From positions 37,081-101,080 of the forward strand of contig JAEUSM010000014.1 in assembly GCA_016788785.1 (NCBI GenBank): DNA of 64,000 nt, given 5' to 3'. This document shows, piece after piece, positions 35,699 to 45,341 of this stretch (positions within the stretch are counted from its first letter, which is position 1; each line of letters begins with the position of its first letter). The stretch comes from Candidatus Kapaibacterium sp. (GTDB lineage: Bacteria > Bacteroidota > Ignavibacteria > Kapaibacteriales > JAEUSM01). Both the position numbers and the translations under genes were made by a program. The notes beneath the pieces were generated by a model. It was not told the origin of the DNA. It ran no database searches and was given only the letters and a program-made list of their open reading frames with translations.

Positions 35699-36556
35699 AT
35701 GAAACTCGGAAAATTCACGATAGATATTATTGAAACAGGTTCATTCGGACTCGATGGTGGGGCAATGTTCGGTGTTGTTCCCAAAAATTTATGGGCAACG
35801 AAATATTCGCAACCTGATGCTCAAAATAGAATTCCAATGAGCTCACGGTCACTTTTGATTCGTTTTGACAAAAAAATCATTCTTGTTGATACAGGAAATG
35901 GAAATAAATTCTCAACTAAGCTTCAAGAAATTTACGGAATTGATACATCTCAAGCTTCGTTAGAAACCTCATTGCAACTTCATTCAGTTGCTCCTTCTGA
36001 AGTTACTGATGTTCTTTTGACGCATTTACATTTTGATCATGCTGGTGGTGCAACTTCTTTTGACAGAGATTTGTTAGTGCCTACATTCAACAATGCAACA
36101 TACTTTGTTAACAAAGAACATTTGGATTGGGCGTTACAACCCGTGTTGAAAGATCAAGCTTCGTTCATTAAAGATAATTTTGTTCCGCTTTTGGAACATG
36201 GAATGTTGAAAACGCTCACAACAGAAACTCCGTTCGAAGGTATTGGTTTTGAAATTTTACATGGACATACACGTGCTTTGCAAGGATATAAAATAGTTAC
36301 CTCAGAAGGTATACTCTTTTTTCCAAGTGATTTGTGTCCTACTGCTGCCCATATTCCTTTGCCCTATGGAATGGGATATGACAATTTTCCACTTTCAACA
36401 ATAGAGGAAAAGAAACGTTTATGGAAACAATCAGTTGATGAAGATTGGATTATTGTGTTCCAACATGACGCGTTCATTCCTGCAGGAAAAATTGGTTTGA
36501 ATGACAAAGGGTATTATTTACGTGAACAAATTTCTTTTGACGGTACATCAAAATAA
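35699..36556 (+). CDS. MBL-fold metallohydrolase
   Basis: A 285-residue cytosolic zinc hydrolase of the metallo-beta-lactamase superfamily. The metal site is HLHFDHAGG (His, His, Asp, His), with further ligands probably in LHGHTRALQGY, SDLCPTAAHIP and FQHDAF. The pattern is that of the AHL-lactonase-like/YflN group, whose real substrates are mostly unknown. There is no signal peptide, unlike the B1 lactamase at 18482. It overlaps tatC by one base (TAATG). Confidence 0.88.
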   Translation: MKLGKFTIDIIETGSFGLDGGAMFGVVPKNLWATKYSQPDAQNRIPMSSRSLLIRFDKKIILVDTGNGNKFSTKLQEIYGIDTSQASLETSLQLHSVAPSEVTDVLLTHLHFDHAGGATSFDRDLLVPTFNNATYFVNKEHLDWALQPVLKDQASFIKDNFVPLLEHGMLKTLTTETPFEGIGFEILHGHTRALQGYKIVTSEGILFFPSDLCPTAAHIPLPYGMGYDNFPLSTIEEKKRLWKQSVDEDWIIVFQHDAFIPAGKIGLNDKGYYLREQISFDGTSK

Positions 36557-37320
36557 TGGCTGAAGAAAAGGTAGAAGTTACCACAGAATTACCAGAAATG
36601 GGTTTTTCAGGACATCTTGAAGAATTACGAAAAAGACTCATCTATTCAGTAATTGCTTTGGTTATTGGCTGTATAGTAACTGGTATATTCATTGATTCAA
36701 TAATGAATATTGTGCTCTTAGGTCCAGCAATTTCCTCAAAATTAGAACTACAGAATAGAAAACCATTTGGTCAAGCTTTTCTCTATTTCAAGGTAATCTT
36801 TATTGTTGGAATAATCATCACCACTCCGTTTATACTCTATCAACTTTGGAAATTCATAGAACCTGGTTTGTATGAAAAGGAACGTCGTTGGGCTAAATCC
36901 ATCACCTTTTTTACAACTGTGTGTTTTTTTGCAGGAATTTCCTTTGCGTATTTTGTGATGATTCCATCGATGTTGACCTTTTCGGCGTCATTTGGTTCGC
37001 AAAATATCAAAAACTTCATCGACGTAGACGAACTGTTGAGTTTTATGACAACCACTCTTCTCGCAGCTGGATTAATCTTCGAATTACCTATGATTACCTT
37101 TGTTTTAACTAAGGTTGGTATTGTTACTCCAACAATGATGAGGAAATATCGTCGACACTCCATCGTAGGAATTTTAATCATTGCAGCGGTCATGACACCA
37201 AGTCCTGATCCATTCAATCAAATGATTTTTGCAATTCCATTATATATTCTATTTGAACTCAGTATATGGGTATCTTCATTAGCTACGAATCAACGATCAA
37301 AGGAATCAAAAGAGCAGTAA
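36556..37320 (+). CDS. tatC: Sec-independent protein translocase subunit TatC
   Basis: A 254-residue TatC with six membrane helices. The N-terminal signature FSGHLEELRKRLIYS, PFILYQLWKFIEPGLYEKERRWAK and FELPMITFVLTKVGIVTPTMMRKYRRHSIVGILIIAAVMTP (in parts: ELPM, RKYRR, MTPSPDP) are diagnostic. It recognises twin-arginine signals and exports folded proteins. tatA is not adjacent. The gene is translationally coupled to the MBL gene upstream and is followed at once by the polyprenyl synthase. Confidence 0.97.
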   Translation: MAEEKVEVTTELPEMGFSGHLEELRKRLIYSVIALVIGCIVTGIFIDSIMNIVLLGPAISSKLELQNRKPFGQAFLYFKVIFIVGIIITTPFILYQLWKFIEPGLYEKERRWAKSITFFTTVCFFAGISFAYFVMIPSMLTFSASFGSQNIKNFIDVDELLSFMTTTLLAAGLIFELPMITFVLTKVGIVTPTMMRKYRRHSIVGILIIAAVMTPSPDPFNQMIFAIPLYILFELSIWVSSLATNQRSKESKEQ

Positions 37321-37338
37321 TTGTTCTTACATAAATTT

Positions 37339-38316
37339 ATGATAGCAGTAAAAGAAGTTCGCAAACCCATAGAGCCGTATTTACAAGAATTTGATACCTA
37401 TTTCAAATCGACAATGAAAACCCATGTTTCGTTGTTGAATATCATTGTCAAATACATCATCAAACAACGTGGCAAACAGATTCGACCAACATTAGTATTT
37501 CTTTCAGCAGCAATGTGTGGGGAAGTATCACAGCGGACATTCATTGGTGCAGCAATGGTGGAATTGCTCCATACAGCAACCTTGGTGCATGATGATGTAG
37601 TTGACGATTCGGCTGAACGTCGTGGAGTAGCATCTATCAATGCACTCTGGAAAAACAAAGTAGCTATTTTAGTTGGGGATTTTCTACTTTCTCGTGGTTT
37701 GCTCATCGCAGTAGAAAATAACGAATTTGCATACTTAAAAGCCACCAGCACGGCTGTAAAGCGAATGAGCGAAGGTGAATTACTCCAAATCGAAAAAAGC
37801 CGTGAATTGAATTTGGATGAAGAAACCTATTTCAAAATTATTTCTGATAAAACAGCTTCGTTAACCTCTACTTGTTGTTTGATAGGTTCTCTGAGTGCCA
37901 CAGATAATGCAGAATATCACAAAGCACTTCAGCAATATGGCGAATACGTAGGAATTGCATTCCAAATTCGAGACGATATTTTGGATTACACCAGTCGTTC
38001 GGCAATACTTGGCAAACCAATCGCCAATGATATCAAAGAGAAAAAGCTAACCTTACCACTTATTCATGCAGCGTCAATTGCACCAAAAGACAAAGCTAAA
38101 GAGATCATCTCTATTGTGAAAAAAGGAAAAGCAACCTCAGATTCTATCCAAAAAGTATTCCGTTTTGTCGACGAATACGGAGGAATCGAGTATGCAACCA
38201 ACAAAGCAAATCAACTTTCCGAAGATGCAAAACAACTTTTAACTATCTTCCCAGATTCACCTGCAAAAACTGCACTTCTACAATTTGCAGACTTCGTCTC
38301 CAATCGCCAATCGTAG
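37339..38316 (+). CDS. ispB: Polyprenyl diphosphate synthase (octaprenyl-type)
   Basis: A 325-residue trans-prenyltransferase. The first aspartate-rich motif is HDDVVDDSAERRG and the second is IRDDILDYT; both are complete. RGKQIRPTLV and GDFLLSRGL are also conserved. It builds the long isoprenoid tail of menaquinone or ubiquinone; the Sdh complex in this window uses quinone. The frame opens at a TTG (37321), but I use the ATG at 37339, which matches the usual start. The symbol is by family; chain length is not certain. Confidence 0.92.
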   Translation: MIAVKEVRKPIEPYLQEFDTYFKSTMKTHVSLLNIIVKYIIKQRGKQIRPTLVFLSAAMCGEVSQRTFIGAAMVELLHTATLVHDDVVDDSAERRGVASINALWKNKVAILVGDFLLSRGLLIAVENNEFAYLKATSTAVKRMSEGELLQIEKSRELNLDEETYFKIISDKTASLTSTCCLIGSLSATDNAEYHKALQQYGEYVGIAFQIRDDILDYTSRSAILGKPIANDIKEKKLTLPLIHAASIAPKDKAKEIISIVKKGKATSDSIQKVFRFVDEYGGIEYATNKANQLSEDAKQLLTIFPDSPAKTALLQFADFVSNRQS

Positions 38317-38692
38317 AAAAAGATTTTATTTCCAATTTCCGAAAAACGTAGGGGCGAAACATCTTTCGACCCAATATTGTTGTAGAGAAGTAATGCTTTG
38401 CATCTCAGACGGGAAACCCCTCAGTCCTACGGACAGCTCCCCTTGAAGGGGAGCTGTTTAGTTTCAGAAAAACGTAGGGGCGAAACATCTTTCGCCACAA
38501 ATTTGTTGTAGAGACGCAAAGCTTTGCGTCTCAGACAAAGAAGCCACCCCGTCACTTCGTGCCACCCCTCCAAGGGAGGGGAAGCAATCTTCTTTCGTTG
38601 TTATAGAGACGCAATGCTTTGCGTCTCCAAGGTAAGATTCCACCCACCAGTTCGTGCCACCCCTCAAGAGGGGAACCTATCTTCTTTCGTTT
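38317..38692. repeat. Cluster of short interspersed palindromic repeats
   Basis: This 376-base stretch has no gene. Family A: GAGACGCAAAGCTTTGCGTCTC (38511-38532, perfect palindrome), a near copy at 38606-38627 and a decayed one at 38385-38406. Family B: CGTAGGGGCGAAACATCTTTCG at 38346-38367 and 38473-38496. Family C: CAGCTCCCCTT-G-AAGGGGAGCTG (38434-38456), CCCCTCC-AAG-GGAGGGG (38565-38581) and CCCCTCAAGAGGGG (38660-38674). Families A and B return at 63061-63282. GC is higher than in the flanking genes. These look like REP-like elements; two short open frames across them are by-products. Confidence 0.8.
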
Positions 38693-39844
38693 TTACTCGC
38701 GTTTGTAGATGCCGGAATGTGCGGAGATATTGAGAAGTATTCCAACGGCTGCTGCTGAGAAGAAGACAGATGTACCGCCGTAGCTAATAAAAGGCATTGG
38801 AAGCCCTGTGGTAGGTAATAATCCGCACGTTACACCAGCGTTAATGAAAGCGTAAAAACCAAGTGTATAGGTGATTCCTGAAGCTAAAAGAAAGCCAAAT
38901 TTGTCCGGAGCACGTCCAGCAATGATAGTACCACGCCATACAACTAACATAAATGCAGATAGAATAATCAAAACACCAAAAAAGCCGTATTCTTCGCCTA
39001 CGACCGAAAAAATAAAATCTCCGTATGACTCTGGTAAAAACCATTCACGTTGTCTGCTTTGACCAGCTCCAACTCCCCAAAATCCTCCATTTGCAAAGGC
39101 AATAAGTGCTTGGTCTAATTGATAACTGATAGCCTCTGATACCTTATTTTCTTCCCCCATTCCCAAATAGGCTAATATCCGCTTTAGTCGGTATTGTGCG
39201 GTGAGTGCATACCCACCTCCGCCTACTATTCCAACAGCTAAGACTGCTCCCAGATGTAGAGGATTCGTACCACCAACAAATAGTAATGTCATTGCAATAA
39301 GGAAAATGACACTTGCCGTAGACATATTGGGCTGAAGCACAATGAGCCCACATACCGCTCCAATCCAAAGTAACATTGGCAAAAATCGGTCTTTGAATTT
39401 TTGAATTTGTTCTTTGTACGTACTCATATATGCCGCAAGGAATATTATGAGAGCGAACTTCGCATATTCGGAAGGTTGGAAGGTGATTGCTCCAATATGT
39501 ATCCACCTCCTTGCCCCCTTTATCATTGGTCCGACAAATAATACAGCAATGAGTAGGAAAATTGCCACCAAGAGCAATGGTTTGGCTATTTTTTGGTAAA
39601 CTCTGTAATCAATTCTAGCAAAGACAAAAATGAGGATAACCCCAATGACAATACGGACGGAATGCTTCCAAAAAAGAGATTCTGAAGAGCCAAACTTGAC
39701 AGCTGAAAAAGAAGAGCTGGCACTGTAAACGAAAGCAACGGAAAATGACATTAGTCCGACAATTGCCACTAAGATAAACCAATCAATTCTCCCCAAAGGT
39801 AGGGCAGATGATTGGGTAATTTTTTTCTGTAAATCTATATCCAT
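38693..39844 (-). CDS. ftsW: SEDS-family lipid II polymerase FtsW
   Basis: A 383-residue SEDS protein with about 10 membrane helices. RRWIHIGAITFQPSEYAK, LPESYGDFIFSVVGEEYG and GLLPTTGLPMPFISYGGTS are FtsW/RodA signatures, and the first two favour FtsW. It polymerises lipid II at the division septum with a class B PBP. The ATG at 39842-39844 is used, with AGAG upstream; the longer frame begins with TTG. It is separated from the mur/fts cluster where it usually lies, and stands alone between repeats and a long operon. Confidence 0.9.
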   Translation of the reverse strand: MDIDLQKKITQSSALPLGRIDWFILVAIVGLMSFSVAFVYSASSSFSAVKFGSSESLFWKHSVRIVIGVILIFVFARIDYRVYQKIAKPLLLVAIFLLIAVLFVGPMIKGARRWIHIGAITFQPSEYAKFALIIFLAAYMSTYKEQIQKFKDRFLPMLLWIGAVCGLIVLQPNMSTASVIFLIAMTLLFVGGTNPLHLGAVLAVGIVGGGGYALTAQYRLKRILAYLGMGEENKVSEAISYQLDQALIAFANGGFWGVGAGQSRQREWFLPESYGDFIFSVVGEEYGFFGVLIILSAFMLVVWRGTIIAGRAPDKFGFLLASGITYTLGFYAFINAGVTCGLLPTTGLPMPFISYGGTSVFFSAAAVGILLNISAHSGIYKRE

Positions 39845-39924
39845 AAATTCTCTTTGTATGTGCAAATATACAAAGAACTTGTAGACAATTTTGAAGATTT
39901 TTTGGTTTTCATTTGAGCAAAGAC

Positions 39925-41157
39925 CTAAATTGCTCCGAAGTATTCGATGACTAACCGTTCTGCAGTATTTTTTCGTTGCTCTGTTGCTAACCGATTTTCA
40001 AAAACTGCCGTTTTTGCATTGGTAGAAATAGTAAGAAATTCTAACGCTTGGTCAGTTTTTTTTCGTTTTTTTGCTAATTCTGAGAGTTGTAATGAAACTT
40101 CTTCTAAAAATTCATACGATTGCATTGTTGATGCTAACAGGAAGGATTTTGCAAGTGCTGTTGCCTCGTATTTATTTTGCAATTTTGCATATTCATGTTT
40201 TTTTGCATATAACGTCAGTAAGTATTCTTTTGAATGAGATTGTTCAAATAATTGCTCAATTGTATCTAAATATGTTGCAAATTTTTCCACATTATCGTTT
40301 GGAATGATAGAGACTATATCACAATGAATTTTAAGATACTCTTTAGTATTTTTTTCGTAAATGTATTCATTTGCCAATTGTTCTAACATCTCTTTGGCTT
40401 CATTGTTTTTTTTCTGCCGAGCCAACGTCAAAGCATACAGTCTTCTTATATTTTTTTGTAGTTCTTGTGGATAGCTCTCAAAAGAAATGTCATTCCATGA
40501 TTTTGTTACAGCATCTGAATTTTTTTCATTGAAATAGGAGAGCAAAAAATTATAGTTTCGAAACTTTTGAGATTCATCAGTTTGAAAGTGAATTGTCTTA
40601 TGATGATAGTCTCGAACAAATTCATTAGCTCCGAAAGCTACCAAAATAGCAATAACTGAAAGATGCAATTCTTCTGTTGTTTCACTATCATTTTCAAAGT
40701 ATTTCAACAAAATAAGGCAAGATTCTAATGCGAGCAATTTATCCTTTCCACCTAAGCATTGCTCAAAATACGAGAAAAACATTCGCTTCGATTCATCATT
40801 GCTATACAAATGAGGAGAATGTTTGAACCAGAAAAAGATACAATTTATTAAAGAATTGGAACGTGGAAATAATTGGAGTATCAAATGAAAAAAGCTGGTA
40901 AATTCTTCATTGTTTTTTGGTTGTTGAATCAACGATAATTGTTGTTTTGAAAGCTCAAATGGTTGTGAACTATTTTCAAGAATGGTTTGCACAACTTGAA
41001 AAAAAAGTTGAAAATCGACTAATGATTGCCTTGAATTGAGTAATTCAAAAAAATAGTTTACAACAAGTTCACCATTCTTTTGAGAAAAAATAGCATCAAC
41101 ATCTTTATACTCGACAACTAAGTGACAATGATGTCGAATTTTTTCTTCAAGATTCAT
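39925..41157 (-). CDS. Helical-repeat protein of unknown function
   Basis: A 410-residue, nearly all-helical protein without signal peptide or membrane segment. Repeated helix pairs suggest degenerate TPR-type repeats, most clearly at about 230-260 (LYALTLARQKKNNEAKEMLEQLANE) and near the C-terminus (ALEFLTISTNAKT). No catalytic motif is seen. Its ATG overlaps the stop of the TPR histidine kinase by one base, so it is tied to that kinase and may carry its signal in place of a response regulator. This last point is inference. Confidence 0.75.
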   Translation of the reverse strand: MNLEEKIRHHCHLVVEYKDVDAIFSQKNGELVVNYFFELLNSRQSLVDFQLFFQVVQTILENSSQPFELSKQQLSLIQQPKNNEEFTSFFHLILQLFPRSNSLINCIFFWFKHSPHLYSNDESKRMFFSYFEQCLGGKDKLLALESCLILLKYFENDSETTEELHLSVIAILVAFGANEFVRDYHHKTIHFQTDESQKFRNYNFLLSYFNEKNSDAVTKSWNDISFESYPQELQKNIRRLYALTLARQKKNNEAKEMLEQLANEYIYEKNTKEYLKIHCDIVSIIPNDNVEKFATYLDTIEQLFEQSHSKEYLLTLYAKKHEYAKLQNKYEATALAKSFLLASTMQSYEFLEEVSLQLSELAKKRKKTDQALEFLTISTNAKTAVFENRLATEQRKNTAERLVIEYFGAI

Positions 41158-43283
41158 TATTGAGGTTTGTGAAATTCTGGGATTTCTATAAAAAACGTTG
41201 AACCTTCACCCACTGTAGATTCACACCAAACAGACACATTAATAAGTTCTGAGAGTTTTTTTACTATCGACAGCCCTAATCCTGTAGAATGTTCACCTGC
41301 AGTTGGTTTTGCAGATAATTTTGCATAGGTACCAAACATATTAATTCTATCATCTTCTGTAAATCCAGGACCTTTATCCTCAATCTCTACAATAACAACT
41401 GACTCCACTGTTTGCTGGTCTTCAATTGTAACGATATTATCTTGAGAACGAACGGTAATACGAACATTTGACCCTAATGGTGAATATTTGATAGCATTGG
41501 AATAAATATTATCAATAATTTGCTTTAAAAGATCTGCATCTGTTTCACAAATTGACTTTTGAGCTTGGATATTCTGAGAAATGGTTATGTTTTTGGAATT
41601 CGCGTATTGAGAATACTCTTTCAAAAGCGTTTGCACTATTGTCGCGACATCAGTTTTCTGTAACGTAACATTTATGGAAGATGCACCTGTTTTGTTGACA
41701 TCTAAAATTGTTGTGATAATGGTTGTCATTCTCTCAGCTGAATCACGAATATAGGTAGCATACTCTTTGATTTCAACGTAGGAAATTGTTGGTATTTCTT
41801 TGAGTAAATATTCAGCAAACCCTAAAATGTTATTCAAAGGATTTTTCAAATCATGGGAAGCCATTCGAATTAAATCATTTTTTTGTTCAAGCAACGATGT
41901 TACATTTTCTTTTGTTTTATCTAACAACTCAGATAGATTTGAATTTTCTTTTCGTAAAGCTTCAAGTTGAATGGAAAATTCATTAGTAGAAACCTCTTTA
42001 GATTTTTTACGTTCATAAGCAATCTGGTCACGAAGAATTTGTTCTTGAATTTTAAATTGTTCAAGTTCAAGTTCACGTTCTAATTCAGAATGTTTTTGAA
42101 ATAAATCAAGTGAAGTTGCAAAATTTCCTCGTAACTTTTCAATATTCGATTTAATTCGATACATATCGCTTTGAACATCTTTTTGTTCAATGACAGTAGG
42201 AAGATTTTCAATCTGTTGTAAACATTCTGTGGCAAAATCTAATGAAAGGTAAGGATTTTCACTTATACTATTAATATCAGCAAAATACAAAAAGATATCA
42301 CCAATTAAATCTGTGTTCAAATTTTTCTTTGCTAATTGCAAGGCTTCCTCTAAAAAATTATTCGCCTCCTTGAATCGTTTCATTCGACCCAGTACAATAG
42401 CAATATTATAATAACTTGTGTCTAAACCATAATCATAATTCAATGATTTTTTAAGAGCAATACTTTCTTGAAAAAAATTAAGAGATTTTTCAAATTCACC
42501 TTGAAAACTCCAATGGTTACCCAAATTGTTGTATACTAACGACAAACTTTTCTTGTCATTATGTTCGTTAGATAAACGAACACACTCTTCATAATATTCG
42601 ACTGAATCATCTAATTTCCCAATAGCAGCATAGGCCATTCCCAAGTTTAGATACGTTAATATGAAATTTTTCTCAGGTAAATTATGCGTATTTTTTATTT
42701 CTAAAACTTTATGATAATACTCTAATGACGCGGAGTTATCATTGAGTTTGTTATAAACATTTCCAATGTTATTGAGTACCTTACTTTTTAATAAGATACT
42801 TTCTTTGGTATTTAAATACTCTAATTTTTCCAAGGATTGCTCATAATTTTCTAAGGCTTCCATCATGAAACTTGTGCGAAAAAAGCAATTACCTAAATTT
42901 AACAAGAATTGAGCATGATGAAATTCCATCTTACATTCTTCGGCCAATGAAATACCTTGCAAAATAATTTCTTTACTGTTGTCAACTTCACCAGAGGTAT
43001 TATAAATATGTGCTAAGGTACTCAATGCATTAACCAATTCTTTTTTGACTGACACGACAAAACTCTCATCATCGATGGACGTAGAAATTGGTAGTTCTGA
43101 ATTGGTTCCTAACTGGGAGAGATAACTTGTTGCAAGATTTTTAGCATCTAATGCATAGGAATAAGCTACTTCTTTTTGAGAAGTTATATATTTATTTGAT
43201 TGAGCATTCAAAGTTCGTATCGTTTCTAAGATAGTCTCACTCATAGGAATATGTTTCGATGATTGATGTTGATAATGTTCCAT
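41157..43283 (-). CDS. Cytosolic TPR-sensor histidine kinase
   Basis: A 708-residue hybrid. Residues about 15-400 hold at least eight tetratricopeptide repeats (for example LLNLGNCFFRTSFMMEALENYEQSL and LNLGMAYAAIGKLDDSVEYYEECV). A coiled coil (about 400-485) leads to a HisKA domain with phospho-acceptor His in MASHDLKNPLNN, and a HATPase with NIYSNAIKYSP, IEDKGPGF and GLGLSIVKKL. There are no membrane segments, so it senses an internal cue through the TPRs. The ATG at 43281-43283 lies 4 nt after the pta stop; the longer frame would overlap pta by 74 nt. No response regulator is present in the operon. Confidence 0.9.
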   Translation of the reverse strand: MEHYQHQSSKHIPMSETILETIRTLNAQSNKYITSQKEVAYSYALDAKNLATSYLSQLGTNSELPISTSIDDESFVVSVKKELVNALSTLAHIYNTSGEVDNSKEIILQGISLAEECKMEFHHAQFLLNLGNCFFRTSFMMEALENYEQSLEKLEYLNTKESILLKSKVLNNIGNVYNKLNDNSASLEYYHKVLEIKNTHNLPEKNFILTYLNLGMAYAAIGKLDDSVEYYEECVRLSNEHNDKKSLSLVYNNLGNHWSFQGEFEKSLNFFQESIALKKSLNYDYGLDTSYYNIAIVLGRMKRFKEANNFLEEALQLAKKNLNTDLIGDIFLYFADINSISENPYLSLDFATECLQQIENLPTVIEQKDVQSDMYRIKSNIEKLRGNFATSLDLFQKHSELERELELEQFKIQEQILRDQIAYERKKSKEVSTNEFSIQLEALRKENSNLSELLDKTKENVTSLLEQKNDLIRMASHDLKNPLNNILGFAEYLLKEIPTISYVEIKEYATYIRDSAERMTTIITTILDVNKTGASSINVTLQKTDVATIVQTLLKEYSQYANSKNITISQNIQAQKSICETDADLLKQIIDNIYSNAIKYSPLGSNVRITVRSQDNIVTIEDQQTVESVVIVEIEDKGPGFTEDDRINMFGTYAKLSAKPTAGEHSTGLGLSIVKKLSELINVSVWCESTVGEGSTFFIEIPEFHKPQ

Positions 43284-43287
43284 ATTC

Positions 43288-44280
43288 TTACGAAGACAAC
43301 AGTGAAGAAATAGAGGCAACATCAATGATGTCATCGACCGAACAACCTCGGGACAAATCACAATATGGTTTGTTTAATCCTTGAATGATAGGTCCTATTG
43401 CAGTTGCACTACCAATTCGTTGAGCAATTTTATACGCTATATTCCCTGCATCTAAATTAGGGAATATGAATATATTTGCTTCTCCTGCCATTGGGGAGTT
43501 TTTCGCCTTACTTTTAGCTATTTCTGGAACAAATGCAGCATCAAATTGAAGCTCGCCATCTGCTAATACATTTGGATGTTTTTGATGAAACAGTTCAAAC
43601 GCTTCTTGAACTTTCACAACAGAATCCGAGGTAGCACTTCCTTTAGTCGAGAACGATAAAAATGCTACTTTAGGTACTTCATTTGGAAACAACCGTTTAA
43701 AATTTTCAACTGTCGAAGAAGCTATAGATACCAACTCTTGTGAATTAGGATCTGGTACTACTCCACAATCTGAAAATAGTACAACACTTGACGCTAAAAT
43801 CATCACAAAATAACTTGAAACTATCGTTGTGGATGGTGCAAGACCTACAGTTTGGATTGCTGCACGTAATACATCTCCGGTAGAAGATTTAGCACCTGCA
43901 ACTACGGAAGTAACTGCTCCTTTTCTCAACATCATTCCAGCATAAAACAATGGATTTTTCATTGTTTGAAAAGCAAGTTCTTCTGTCATTCCTTTTGTCT
44001 TTCGTAAGTCAAAGAACGTTGCTCCATACGAATGTATTTCGCTTTGTTCAATAGGATTAACAATTTTTATGCCGTTTATATCAATATCATTCTTTTCAGC
44101 TATTTCATTAAGAATATTTGCATTGCCGACAAGTATCGGAGTCGCAATATTTTCTTTTGAAATTATTGAAACTGCATGTAATACTCGTACATCTTCACAA
44201 TCTGGAAACGCTATTACAGACGCTTTTTGGGAAGCATTCGAATGAAACTCTTTGCGAATTTTTAACGGATATGAATCCAT
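43288..44280 (-). CDS. pta: Phosphate acetyltransferase
   Basis: A 330-residue phosphotransacetylase of the short type (no N-terminal DRTGG domain). It interconverts acetyl-CoA and acetyl phosphate. Conserved stretches are SSTGDVLRAAIQTVG, FLSFSTKGSA, ANIFIFPNLDAGNIAYKI and AIGPIIQGLNKPYCDLSRGCS. The last two are hallmark. No ackA is near. Acetyl phosphate can phosphorylate response regulators, and the gene is coupled to a TPR histidine kinase downstream, which may be more than chance. Confidence 0.93.
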   Translation of the reverse strand: MDSYPLKIRKEFHSNASQKASVIAFPDCEDVRVLHAVSIISKENIATPILVGNANILNEIAEKNDIDINGIKIVNPIEQSEIHSYGATFFDLRKTKGMTEELAFQTMKNPLFYAGMMLRKGAVTSVVAGAKSSTGDVLRAAIQTVGLAPSTTIVSSYFVMILASSVVLFSDCGVVPDPNSQELVSIASSTVENFKRLFPNEVPKVAFLSFSTKGSATSDSVVKVQEAFELFHQKHPNVLADGELQFDAAFVPEIAKSKAKNSPMAGEANIFIFPNLDAGNIAYKIAQRIGSATAIGPIIQGLNKPYCDLSRGCSVDDIIDVASISSLLSS

Positions 44281-44291
44281 ATTGGTAGAAG

Positions 44292-45341
44292 TTATATTGG
44301 GAAAATATAACGTATCTGATTTGTAAAGGTATGCGTCTCAAGCGTCGCACCTGTTAGTCTGTCAGCTGTGAAAATAGTTGAACCATTTGCTCTTCGTTGT
44401 AACAACATCAATTCACCTCTGCGAATATTATATTGGATTGAAGCGTAAATATTTTGATTCACTCTGACAGCTGCACCTTTTGAGAATGTATTGACGCGAA
44501 TTAACCCTTGATTTGTCGTTACATACGCTCGATAACGTTCAGTCACTGCAAATGAAGTAGGTATTGCTCCATCAGGATTTGCTTGAGTAACAATCATATC
44601 ACTTTGCGTCAACAGCGAATTTGTTGCAGGATCGATATATGCTAATTTCATTCGAGTTTTTTCAACTGGATTTTGCAACGTATCACTCGATTTGCCCTTA
44701 CCAGCACATAATACCAAGACCAAACGATTATCTATATCTACCCCAACAAATGATGGTGCATCATGCGTTCCTAACACTTGAGCAATTTGGTTTGTTCTTG
44801 TATCTATTATCGTAACGGAATTGCTTTTTGGACAAACTGCAAATACTTTATTTTCAAAAGATGAAATATCTGCAGCTTCGGATTCAATAGGAATGGTTGA
44901 TACCATTCTATTCACTGTTATATCAAAAATTCCAATAGTAGGTGCATTTTCAAAGGAAATATATGCTGTTGTCGCATTTGCAAAAGTAATTGCATTTGGC
45001 TGTAAATCTCCAACAAAAGCAATAGTGTCCTCAATAACAAAGGATTTATCTTTCACAATATACATTACAGCTTCTTGGGGTGAAAGAACGTAAATTTTAT
45101 CACGGAAATAGGCAAGTTTCAAACTTGGATTTTGAAACTGTGATGTTGGGAAAACTATCGACGTTTGCGTGTTTTTTGCTGGCAAGGAAACGACGGAGAG
45201 ACTATTAGCATTTTCATACACTACCAACGAATTCCAACTAACTGCACCATCATTTATCAATGGATCTTCTGGTGAACATCCAATGAGAATAAGAGAAAAC
45301 ACAGCAAAAACACAAGAATAGAAATAGTTATGATATCTCAT
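44292..45341 (-). CDS. Beta-propeller lipoprotein (YVTN-like)
   Basis: A 349-residue protein with a lipoprotein signal: hydrophobic stretch then LIGC with Cys22. The mature part has repeated strands of the YVTN/NHL propeller type: TAYISFENAPTIGIFDI, KVFAVCPKSNSVTIIDTRTNQ and RAYVTTNQGLIRV. It should be a periplasmic or outer-membrane binding protein; the ligand is unknown. The start lies 14 nt inside the upstream phosphorylase-like gene. Confidence 0.83.
   Translation of the reverse strand: MRYHNYFYSCVFAVFSLILIGCSPEDPLINDGAVSWNSLVVYENANSLSVVSLPAKNTQTSIVFPTSQFQNPSLKLAYFRDKIYVLSPQEAVMYIVKDKSFVIEDTIAFVGDLQPNAITFANATTAYISFENAPTIGIFDITVNRMVSTIPIESEAADISSFENKVFAVCPKSNSVTIIDTRTNQIAQVLGTHDAPSFVGVDIDNRLVLVLCAGKGKSSDTLQNPVEKTRMKLAYIDPATNSLLTQSDMIVTQANPDGAIPTSFAVTERYRAYVTTNQGLIRVNTFSKGAAVRVNQNIYASIQYNIRRGELMLLQRRANGSTIFTADRLTGATLETHTFTNQIRYIFPI

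Noticed and set aside
38464..38733. Two short frames (minus 38464-38667 and plus 38524-38733) in the repeat cluster
   Set aside because: They are made of repeat sequence, overlap each other on opposite strands, and one runs into the end of ftsW.
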